Source: Candidatus Izemoplasma sp. (GTDB lineage Bacteria; Bacillota_I; Bacilli_A; Izemoplasmatales; Izemoplasmataceae). Taken from it: 6,051 bases of DNA. Where the stretch lies: positions 1 to 6,051 of the forward strand of contig JAIPGE010000090.1 of NCBI GenBank assembly GCA_021736285.1. The letters run 5' to 3'. Made by a program: the position numbers and the translations under genes. How positions within the stretch are numbered: position 1 is the stretch's first letter; the number at the start of each line of letters is the position of its first letter. The notes beneath the pieces are model-generated. The model did no database searches. It saw nothing but the letters and a program-made list of their open reading frames with translations, and was not told where the DNA came from. Shown here in pieces: positions 1 to 5,917 of this stretch.

Positions 1-3
1 GAG

Positions 4-954
4 ATGAAGCAATTAATCAAAGCAAAAGAATATGATAAAGCCCGCAGCAAATTAAAACGGGTGTTGGTTGGTATGAAATTCACCGATGGGCTGATCTATA
101 CATTATTGATTTATACGTTACTGATATCGCTTGGGTATATTTATTTATATCCTGTGCTTTATATGGTAACCAATAGTTTTATGACAGTTCAAGATATAAT
201 TTCATCAACCGTTAAATGGATACCATCCTCACTTAATTGGGAAAACTACCGCATTGTTTTCGAACAAATTGATTATTTTTCATCGCTTCGTGATGGGTTG
301 ATGCTTGCAGCCTTACCCGCAATTAGTGCAACAATGAGTAGCGCACTTGTTGGATATGGGTTTGCGCGGTTTAATTTTCCACTTAAGAAACTGTTATTTG
401 TTTTAATGATTACCAGCTTTATTATCCCACCGCAAATCACAATGTTACCGACATTCAGAATGTATTCAAATTATGGATTGTTAGGAAGCATTTGGGCATT
501 CTTATTACCAGCCTTATTAGCGCAAGGATTAAATGGTGCAATTTACATATTGATTTTCTATCAATTTTTTAGAATGATTCCAAAAAGTTTAGAAGAATCA
601 GCTAAACTAGATGGTGCAAATAGTTTCAAAATTTTTACTAAAATTGCGTTACCGCTTGCCATTCCATCGATAATAATCGTTTTCTTATTTAGTTTTGTAT
701 GGTATTATAATGAGACATACCTATCAGGATTATTCTTAAGAGAGAGTGGTCTGATGACCTTACCGCTTCGTCTTGAAAGTTTCTTCAATCAATATGCAAG
801 TATTTACCCTGAAGGATCACGGGCAAGAGAACTAATGCAGGCGGTTAAATTAGCGGGGAATATATTAACATTGTTCCCATTACTCGTACTTTACTTCTTT
901 ACACAACGTTACTTTGTTGAGAGTATTGACAGAACAGGAATTACAGGTGAATAA
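4..954 (+). CDS. Carbohydrate ABC transporter permease, MalG type
   Basis: Inner-membrane subunit of a sugar importer of the MalFGK2 kind (CUT1 family). The 316-residue protein has about six hydrophobic segments, near residues 29-56, 98-120, 128-149, 160-188, 216-236 and 283-300. The cytoplasmic EAA loop that docks on the ATPase is clear at 197-217, starting EESAKLDGANS and ending with IALP. The C-terminus, with RYFVESIDRTG near 302-311, is typical of MalG-like subunits. Length fits the family (about 270-320). The ATG at 4 is the first in the window and gives a plausible N-terminal cytoplasmic tail, but only three bases lie upstream, so a ribosome site cannot be checked and the true start could be earlier; the ATG at 73 is a shorter alternative. 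The family pattern predicts a MalF-type permease and a binding protein just upstream. The stop is 3 nt before the glucanase gene, so the imported sugar is inferred to be a beta-glucan oligosaccharide. The subfamily is secure; the substrate is inferred from context. Confidence 0.92.
   Translation: MKQLIKAKEYDKARSKLKRVLVGMKFTDGLIYTLLIYTLLISLGYIYLYPVLYMVTNSFMTVQDIISSTVKWIPSSLNWENYRIVFEQIDYFSSLRDGLMLAALPAISATMSSALVGYGFARFNFPLKKLLFVLMITSFIIPPQITMLPTFRMYSNYGLLGSIWAFLLPALLAQGLNGAIYILIFYQFFRMIPKSLEESAKLDGANSFKIFTKIALPLAIPSIIIVFLFSFVWYYNETYLSGLFLRESGLMTLPLRLESFFNQYASIYPEGSRARELMQAVKLAGNILTLFPLLVLYFFTQRYFVESIDRTGITGE
945..950 (+). promoter_or_regulatory. Ribosome binding site for the GH16 lipoprotein
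   Basis: AGGTGA lies 7 nt upstream of the ATG at 958, inside the last codons of the permease gene. It matches the anti-Shine-Dalgarno end of 16S rRNA and supports the start that yields a lipoprotein signal peptide. Confidence 0.7.
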
Positions 955-957
955 AAA

Positions 958-2505
958 ATGAAAAAAATAATTATTGTAACAATTACTTTGGTGCTTTTGG
1001 TCACGCTTAGTGCGTGTAATGGCACAAACAATAACAATTACAATGATCGTAGTCTGGTTACTGATGACTGTGATCACTTAGATAATATTGATGAATGGCA
1101 ACCCGTATGGTGTGATGAATTTGATGAAGATGGGTTACCTGATGACACCAAATGGGATTATGATGTAGGGGGTAGTGGTTGGGGGAACAATGAACTCCAA
1201 TACTATACCGAAAGTGATTTAGATAATGCCTATGTTGAAGATGGCAACTTACACATTCAAGCATTAAAAGAAGCGATGAGTGGACGGGATTATACATCAG
1301 CGCGTCTTGTCACGAAATACCGTGGTGATTGGCTCTATGGTAAAATTCAAATTAGAGCGAAATTGCCTGAAGGCCGCGGGACTTGGCCAGCGATCTGGAT
1401 GTTGCCAACAGAATGGCAATACGGTGGATGGCCAGACAGTGGTGAAATTGATATTATGGAACATGTTGGTTATGATGAAGGTAATGTTCATGGGACAATT
1501 CATACCGCTGCGTATAATCATGGATTAGGGACACAAATTGGCTATTCAAAAACTGTCGAAGATGCGACCAGTGCTTTTCATGTCTATGAGATGGAATGGG
1601 AACCCAATAAAATCACACTCTTTATAGATGGCGAACAATTTGCCCAATTCGGGTATAATCCAATGGCCAATATCGGAACCGAAAATAGTGATGCATGGCC
1701 TTTTGATGAAACATTTCATCTCATCCTAAATATCGCAATTGGTGGATTTTGGGGCGGCGCACAAGGCGTTGATGATAGTTTATTTCCAACAGAAATGGTT
1801 GTTGATTATGTCCGTGTCTATCAAAAAGATTATGCAGGTATGGATACAGAAAATCCAAGTTCAGTCACTGAACTAGGTTTGTTAGAAGCTACATTCCAAT
1901 CGATTCAAGTGATGTGGGACCATGCCGAAGATGATGTGATGATTGAATCTTATGATATATTTGTTGATGGAACGTTAGCGGGTAATACAACAGTAAATAG
2001 TTTTACAATCAAGGGGTTAGACCCAGATACTACCTATGAAATAGGAATCATTAGCAATGATTTTGCGGGCCATAAAAGCGACATGGCAACCCTAAATATA
2101 AAAACCAAGACTGTGCCACTTGTGACCACACAAGTTGAAGCTGAAGATTATGTCTATCAAGAAGGGACATTACGTGAGACCACATCTGATACAGGTGGTG
2201 GGGAAAACGTCGGATACATTGATAGTGGTGATTTCTTAGAATATTTATTATATGTTGAAGAAGAAGGCACTTATCAAATTACATACCGTGTCGCAAGTCA
2301 AGACGGTGGCGGAGAAATTGAACTTTATGGTAAAGGGGCATTTCCTCTCGTTACGACCGCAATTGATGCGACAGGTGGTTGGCAAACATGGAGTGACGTT
2401 ACCAGTGATACATTCACCTTACATGAAGGTGTTGTTCAACTGCGTTTAAGAGCCAGTAGTGGGGGATTTAATATTAATTATTTTAATATTGAGAAGGTGG
2501 AATAA
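958..2505 (+). CDS. Lipoprotein GH16 endo-beta-1,3-glucanase (laminarinase-like) with FN3 and CBM6 domains
   Basis: Predicted surface-anchored endo-glucanase of 515 residues. Residues 1-20 form a lipoprotein signal peptide: two lysines, a hydrophobic stretch, and lipobox LSAC with Cys20 as the lipidated residue. An Asn-rich linker (21-30) follows. The GH16 domain spans about 48-290. Its catalytic motif GEIDIMEH is at 162-169, with Glu163 as expected nucleophile, Asp165 between, and Glu168 as acid/base. The extra Met between D165-I166 and E168 is the form seen in laminarinase and lichenase-type GH16 members. GTWPAIWM (141-148) and the final strand VDYVRVYQ (282-289) are also typical. A fibronectin III domain (about 299-384) leads to a C-terminal CBM6 beta-sandwich (about 391-514), recognised by VEAEDY at 393-398, the GYIDSGDFLEY region, GWQTW near 474-478 and a FNINYF ending. 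CBM6 modules often bind beta-glucans or xylans. Role: cut polymer outside the cell and feed the importer encoded just upstream. Substrate could also be mixed-linkage beta-glucan; agarase or carrageenase activity is less likely. The stop overlaps the next gene's ATG by one base. Confidence 0.93.
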   Translation: MKKIIIVTITLVLLVTLSACNGTNNNNYNDRSLVTDDCDHLDNIDEWQPVWCDEFDEDGLPDDTKWDYDVGGSGWGNNELQYYTESDLDNAYVEDGNLHIQALKEAMSGRDYTSARLVTKYRGDWLYGKIQIRAKLPEGRGTWPAIWMLPTEWQYGGWPDSGEIDIMEHVGYDEGNVHGTIHTAAYNHGLGTQIGYSKTVEDATSAFHVYEMEWEPNKITLFIDGEQFAQFGYNPMANIGTENSDAWPFDETFHLILNIAIGGFWGGAQGVDDSLFPTEMVVDYVRVYQKDYAGMDTENPSSVTELGLLEATFQSIQVMWDHAEDDVMIESYDIFVDGTLAGNTTVNSFTIKGLDPDTTYEIGIISNDFAGHKSDMATLNIKTKTVPLVTTQVEAEDYVYQEGTLRETTSDTGGGENVGYIDSGDFLEYLLYVEEEGTYQITYRVASQDGGGEIELYGKGAFPLVTTAIDATGGWQTWSDVTSDTFTLHEGVVQLRLRASSGGFNINYFNIEKVE

Positions 2506-3518
2506 TGGTTACAATTAAAGATGTTTCAAAACGAGCGGGATTCAGTGTAACAACAGTCTCAAAAGCGTTAAATGACTATCCTGATATATCGCGTTCAACG
2601 AAAGATAAAATCTTAAAACTATGTGATGATATGGGATATGTGCCTAATTTAAGTGCCCGTAGTTTGGTAAATAAAAAGTCGTATACAATCGGTGTTATTT
2701 TTGAAGAAATCACTGGGCTTGGTTTACAACATCCACTGTTTAGTAAAATCTTAGAAAGTTTTAAAAACGAAGTTGAAAAAAGTGGGTATGATATTTTATT
2801 CTTAAGTAAAAAAATGGGTGAAAACAATGGGTCTTATTATCAACATTGTTTAAGAAAACAAGTTGACGCGGCACTCGTTGTGTGTGCTGAGTTTGACAGC
2901 GATGAAATGCATGAATTGTACGATGGTGATATCCCAACCGTGGTCATTGATTTTGCATACAATGATATTTTAAATATTACATCAAATAATCGCGTTGGCG
3001 TGAAACAAGCTGTCAAGTATCTAAAAGACTTAGGCCATACTAAGATTGCCCATATTCATGGGAGTTTACAAACCTATATTGGTGGTATTCGACATGACTA
3101 TTTTAAAGAATTAATGTCAGACTTTGATTTAGAAGTCCGTGATGAATACTTAGTCAATGGTGAATACTTTAGCAAAGAAGATGGGTATAATGCGATGCAA
3201 AAATTGCTTCAATTAAAAACCTTACCAACCGCAATCTTCTGTGCATCAGATATGCTTGCAATAGGAGCTATTCAAGCCATCCAACAAGCTGGTAAAAATG
3301 TCCCAGAAGACTTTAGCATTATTGGGTTTGATGGGATTGATATCGGACAGATATTTTCGCCAAGATTAACGACAATCCGACAAGATTCACGGAAGATGGG
3401 AAAAATTGCCGCAAGCAATATTTTAACAATGATTACTGAGAATCAATTCAAAAAGAACAATACAATTATGGTAGATACATATTTAATTACAGGAGAGACG
3501 ACAAGGGTGTTACGATGA
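2505..3518 (+). CDS. LacI-family transcriptional regulator
   Basis: Cytoplasmic sugar-responsive DNA-binding protein of 337 residues, the usual LacI/GalR length. The N-terminal helix-turn-helix covers about residues 2-25 (VTIKDVSKRAGFSVTTVSKALN). The hinge helix PNLSARSL (47-54) carries the Leu54 that in this family inserts into the operator minor groove. The periplasmic-binding-protein-like effector domain runs from about 60 to 335, with PTAIFCASDMLAIGA (241-255) and IIGFDGIDIG (272-281) as family landmarks. The ATG overlaps the upstream glucanase stop (TAATG), and AAGGTGG at 2494-2500 supplies the ribosome site. Position inside the glucan operon points to control of that operon by an oligosaccharide or sugar derived from it, probably with autoregulation. 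No convincing operator is visible in the window; the expected site is at the operon promoter, upstream of base 1. Family assignment is secure; effector and sign of regulation are inferred. Confidence 0.93.
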   Translation: MVTIKDVSKRAGFSVTTVSKALNDYPDISRSTKDKILKLCDDMGYVPNLSARSLVNKKSYTIGVIFEEITGLGLQHPLFSKILESFKNEVEKSGYDILFLSKKMGENNGSYYQHCLRKQVDAALVVCAEFDSDEMHELYDGDIPTVVIDFAYNDILNITSNNRVGVKQAVKYLKDLGHTKIAHIHGSLQTYIGGIRHDYFKELMSDFDLEVRDEYLVNGEYFSKEDGYNAMQKLLQLKTLPTAIFCASDMLAIGAIQAIQQAGKNVPEDFSIIGFDGIDIGQIFSPRLTTIRQDSRKMGKIAASNILTMITENQFKKNNTIMVDTYLITGETTRVLR

Positions 3519-4219
3519 AAACATTATTAAACATTGATTTTAGAGAAACACAAGAGCTAGATGACACAGTATTTACGGTTCAAGTAGGTGATAAATGGGC
3601 CAATAATGAGTTACAGCATTATGTCAATAAACCTGAAAATTTATTTTTTACAGATGAAGGACTTGTTCTACGCGCAACCCACCCTAAGCCAGGATTATAT
3701 GAAAGTGTCCGGATGAATACCAAAGGAAAATTCAGTTTTCAATACGGAGAAATAGAGATTAAAGCAAAAGTCCCAAGTGGTAAAGGCACATGGCCAGCAC
3801 TGTGGATGATGAGTGAAGAAAGCCGTTATGGTCGTTGGCCAAAAAGTGGCGAGATCGATATCTTAGAACACGTTGGTCGCGATGAAAACAACTTGTTTTT
3901 ATGCTTGCATACAGAAACATATAACCATAAAAATAATGCTGAATTTTATACAGAATATCATCTTGAAAATGCCACAACAGCTTTTCATACTTATGGGATC
4001 AAATGGACGGACGATACGATTACCTATATCATTGATGGTAAAGAAGTAACGACTTATCATAAACATGATAAAGCCGATACATCGCATAAAGGATGGCCGT
4101 TCCACCAACCGTTTTATTTGATCATGAACTTAGCAATTGGCGGTAAGTTTGGTGGACCAGTTGATGACTCAATTTTTCCCAAAGATTTTGTGATTCAGAC
4201 AATTACTGTGAAACAATAA
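3515..4219 (+). CDS. GH16 beta-glucanase without signal peptide, probably cytoplasmic
   Basis: Single-domain glycoside hydrolase family 16 protein of 234 residues. The catalytic motif GEIDILEH sits at 112-119, giving Glu113 nucleophile, Asp115 and Glu118 acid/base. GTWPALWMM (91-99), HTETYNH (132-138) and MNLAIGG (204-210) align with the lipoprotein glucanase two genes upstream, so the two are paralogues of the same laminarinase-like group. There is no hydrophobic N-terminus, no lipobox and no extra domain: the fold starts almost at the first residue (LLNIDF). This predicts an intracellular enzyme, unusual for GH16, probably acting on imported beta-glucan oligosaccharides. The start is supported by the ATGA overlap with the LacI gene stop and by AAGGG at 3503-3507. 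The closing strand reads VIQTITVKQ where the lipoprotein has VVDYVRVYQ, so the C-terminal edge has diverged. The gene is last in the operon, directly before an intrinsic terminator. Family and catalytic residues are clear; location and substrate are inferred. Non-classical secretion cannot be excluded. Confidence 0.9.
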   Translation: MKTLLNIDFRETQELDDTVFTVQVGDKWANNELQHYVNKPENLFFTDEGLVLRATHPKPGLYESVRMNTKGKFSFQYGEIEIKAKVPSGKGTWPALWMMSEESRYGRWPKSGEIDILEHVGRDENNLFLCLHTETYNHKNNAEFYTEYHLENATTAFHTYGIKWTDDTITYIIDGKEVTTYHKHDKADTSHKGWPFHQPFYLIMNLAIGGKFGGPVDDSIFPKDFVIQTITVKQ

Positions 4220-4225
4220 TCATTC

Positions 4226-4256
4226 ACACACTTGACCTTGTCAGGTGTGTTTTTTT
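4226..4256 (+). terminator. Rho-independent terminator of the glucan operon
   Basis: A 10-bp stem pairs 4226-4235 with 4241-4250, with one G-T pair and the five-base loop CCTTG. A run of seven T follows (4250-4256, the first T belonging to the stem). It begins 7 nt after the stop codon of the cytoplasmic GH16 gene. Stem length and T-tract are those of a strong intrinsic terminator. Confidence 0.9.
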
Positions 4257-4274
4257 AAAATCTCTTAATTTTTA

Positions 4275-4303
4275 ATGAAATTTTTATCACTTTGTCCTAT
4301 AAT
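4275..4303 (+). promoter_or_regulatory. Putative sigma-A-type promoter for the peptidase/hydrolase pair
   Basis: A perfect -10 box TATAAT lies at 4298-4303, with ATGAAA at 4275-4280 as a partial -35 box (4 of 6 to TTGACA) at a 17-nt spacing. The surrounding sequence is very AT-rich. Transcription would start near 4310, leaving a leader of only about 15 nt before the ATG at 4325. The promoter falls just after the upstream terminator, consistent with a new transcription unit. Confidence 0.65.
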
Positions 4304-4309
4304 AAAGAA

Positions 4310-4315
4310 AAGGAA
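4310..4315 (+). promoter_or_regulatory. Ribosome binding site that decides the pyroglutamyl peptidase start
   Basis: AAGGAA, within AAAGGAAG, lies 9 nt upstream of the ATG at 4325. It favours that start over an in-frame TTG at 4292, which has no ribosome site and would overlap the -10 box. Confidence 0.7.
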
Positions 4316-4324
4316 GTGTTCTGT

Positions 4325-4918
4325 ATGAAAGCAATTATTACTGGATTTGGTCCATTTGCTAAACAAGTTTATAATCCAACCAAAGCAGTCTTAACTCAAT
4401 TACCAAACATTATAAATGGGATTACAATTGTACCACTTGAATTGCCAGTGATTTATGATGAATGCTTTACGGTATTAGAAGATGCGATTATTGAATATCA
4501 ACCAGATATGATTCTTATGCTCGGTGTGGCTAGCAATCGTCAAGATGTTAACTTAGAACGCGTTGCGATTAATGTCAAAGACGCAGAACTCCCCGATAAT
4601 CTTGGCATTATCTTTCATGACACGCCAATCATAGAACAAGGTGAAACGGCCTATTTTTCTACTTTAGATATTAAAGGTATTGTGTCACGATTACAAGAAC
4701 TTGAAATATCAGCGCGTGTATCAAACACAGCCGGTACGTTCGTCTGTAACAATATTTTTTATATGACAATGCATTATCTAGATAAACAGAAGTTAAATGT
4801 TCCAGCGGGATTTATCCATGTACCAACGCAATTTAACAACAGTGAAGAACAATCAATCAATACATTAAAAACAATTATCATCGAAACAGTAAACCATCAC
4901 CTAGAGAAAGAGGGATAA
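4325..4918 (+). CDS. pcp: Pyrrolidone-carboxylate peptidase (pyroglutamyl peptidase I)
   Basis: Cytoplasmic cysteine peptidase (family C15) that removes N-terminal pyroglutamate from peptides. From the ATG at 4325 the protein has 197 residues, slightly under the usual 200-215. It begins with MKAIITGFGPF, the standard family N-terminus. All three catalytic residues are visible: Glu78 in LERVAIN, Cys141 in NTAGTFVCNN, and His165 in GFIHVP. ELPDN (88-92) is another conserved segment. The canonical GG of the family motif GQAGGR is replaced here by GVASNR (67-72), a modest departure next to the active-site Glu. The ribosome site and promoter fix the start; an in-frame TTG 33 nt upstream is not supported. 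The stop is one base before the hydrolase ATG, so the two genes are almost certainly co-transcribed. No link to the upstream glucan operon is apparent. Identification is firm. Confidence 0.95.
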   Translation: MKAIITGFGPFAKQVYNPTKAVLTQLPNIINGITIVPLELPVIYDECFTVLEDAIIEYQPDMILMLGVASNRQDVNLERVAINVKDAELPDNLGIIFHDTPIIEQGETAYFSTLDIKGIVSRLQELEISARVSNTAGTFVCNNIFYMTMHYLDKQKLNVPAGFIHVPTQFNNSEEQSINTLKTIIIETVNHHLEKEG

Positions 4919-4919
4919 T

Positions 4920-5831
4920 ATGGAAGAACGGTTAAAAGTAAGTGGCAAAAATGATTGTCCGCTTGATACAATCAAGCGCGTACCAAAAAAACCAAAAGCA
5001 ATTGTACAAATATTTCATGGCATGGGAGAACACAAAGAACGCTATCTCCCGTTTATTAAATTTTTGTATAACAATGGGTATGGGGTCTATATTCATGACC
5101 ATCGTAAACATGGTAAAAGTTTAAACAACGAAGCAGAATTGGGTATTTTTACAAAGTATGATTTATGGCAAGATGTATTAGATGATTGTTATTTTATTAG
5201 TCGTCGCATCTTAAAAGAAAATCCTGGTGTTCCAATCGTCATTATGGGTCATTCGATGGGAAGTATTATTGCCCGTTCCTTTTTGACACGGTACCGAACA
5301 GTTGCTAAAAAAGCAATTATTATGGGGACATTGCCACCTTATAATTTTCTTAAGGCAATGGTACCATTAAACATAGCACGGCTTGTGGGCGTATTTAAAG
5401 GCAACAAGCGTTCAGATTTTTTAGCGAAATTACTCAACCAACCACTCTTAAAGAAGTACGATAATCCTGAAAGTCCATTTGAATGGTTGACCCATGATGA
5501 AGCTGTTGTCAAAGCGTATGAAGCGGATCCATTATGTGGGTATAGTTACAATCCACGATTTTACAGTGAGTTTTTTAAAGCAATTATTGAAGTTAATTCA
5601 TCAAAGGTTTTTTCATTAACTAAAGATATTCCACTGTTATTTATTAGTGGAAGTGAAGATCCAGTTGGTGATTATGGTGAAGGTGTCGAGAAAGTAATTA
5701 GTCTATATAGAGGACACGGCATGACCGAAATCAATACGTTATTTGTTGACAATGCCCGACATGAAGTTTTAAATGAAATAGATAAAGCAAAAACCTATCA
5801 AGCAATTCTAGATTGGTTAAACAATTCATAA
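4920..5831 (+). CDS. Alpha/beta hydrolase, monoacylglycerol lipase / lysophospholipase-like
   Basis: Serine hydrolase of 303 residues in the Hydrolase_4 (serine aminopeptidase S33-like) group that includes bacterial monoacylglycerol lipases and lysophospholipases. The oxyanion-hole motif HGMGEH is at 33-38 and HDHRKHGKS, the counterpart of the usual DHRGHGxS, at 59-67. The nucleophile elbow GHSMGS is at 110-115 with Ser112. The acid is probably Asp247 in GSEDPVG and the base His281 in NARHEVLNE, the typical C-terminal motif of this group. Residues about 140-215 form the lid region. There is no signal peptide, so a cytoplasmic or membrane-peripheral location is likely. The start follows AAAGAGGG at 4907-4914, five bases before the ATG, and is one base after the peptidase stop. 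The fold and triad are clear. The substrate (monoglyceride, lysophospholipid or another ester) cannot be decided from sequence. Confidence 0.9.
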   Translation: MEERLKVSGKNDCPLDTIKRVPKKPKAIVQIFHGMGEHKERYLPFIKFLYNNGYGVYIHDHRKHGKSLNNEAELGIFTKYDLWQDVLDDCYFISRRILKENPGVPIVIMGHSMGSIIARSFLTRYRTVAKKAIIMGTLPPYNFLKAMVPLNIARLVGVFKGNKRSDFLAKLLNQPLLKKYDNPESPFEWLTHDEAVVKAYEADPLCGYSYNPRFYSEFFKAIIEVNSSKVFSLTKDIPLLFISGSEDPVGDYGEGVEKVISLYRGHGMTEINTLFVDNARHEVLNEIDKAKTYQAILDWLNNS

Positions 5832-5835
5832 CGCA

Positions 5836-5865
5836 AATACCTTTCAACTTTTGTTGAAAGGTATT
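5836..5865 (+). terminator. Perfect 13-bp hairpin after the hydrolase gene, probable weak terminator
   Basis: Bases 5836-5848 pair perfectly with 5853-5865 around a TTTT loop. It starts 5 nt after the stop codon, the place expected for a terminator. The sequence that follows (ATCTCATT) is only partly T-rich, so termination may be inefficient. The hairpin could equally protect the mRNA 3' end. The minus strand also lacks a good T-tract. Confidence 0.6.
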
Positions 5866-5878
5866 ATCTCATTACAGT

Positions 5879-5906
5879 ATGAAAACACCATTCATTTGTG
5901 TATAAT
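5879..5906 (+). promoter_or_regulatory. Putative promoter just upstream of the intron
   Basis: A perfect TATAAT lies at 5901-5906, with ATGAAA at 5879-5884 as a weak -35 match at 16 nt, the same -35 hexamer as at the peptidase promoter. Transcription would begin near 5913, within about 5 nt of the predicted intron 5' end. It may have driven the gene that the intron now separates from its promoter. It could be a chance match in AT-rich DNA. Confidence 0.45.
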
Positions 5907-5917
5907 AACAATAGGTG

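Noticed and set aside
880..1521. Minus-strand open frames over the permease end and the GH16 lipoprotein gene
   Set aside because: They lie antisense to well-supported genes, have Cys/His-rich low-complexity translations with no recognisable domain, and show no ribosome sites. They are shadows of the + strand codons.
1280..1528. Plus-strand open frame in a second reading frame within the GH16 lipoprotein gene
   Set aside because: The overlapping frame encodes the intact GH16 catalytic domain; the alternative product resembles nothing and has no start signal.
4292..4324. TTG start 33 nt upstream of the pyroglutamyl peptidase ATG
   Set aside because: It would place the start before and through the -10 box and has no ribosome site; the family N-terminus MKAIITGFGPF begins at the ATG at 4325.
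4220..4324. LacI operator between the glucan operon and the peptidase gene
   Set aside because: I looked for a central-CG palindrome of LacI type; the only good inverted repeat is the terminator stem, so there is no evidence that the regulator controls the peptidase unit.
4942..5124. Short + strand frame inside the hydrolase gene
   Set aside because: It overlaps the HGMGEH and DHRKHG region of the real hydrolase frame and has no independent support.
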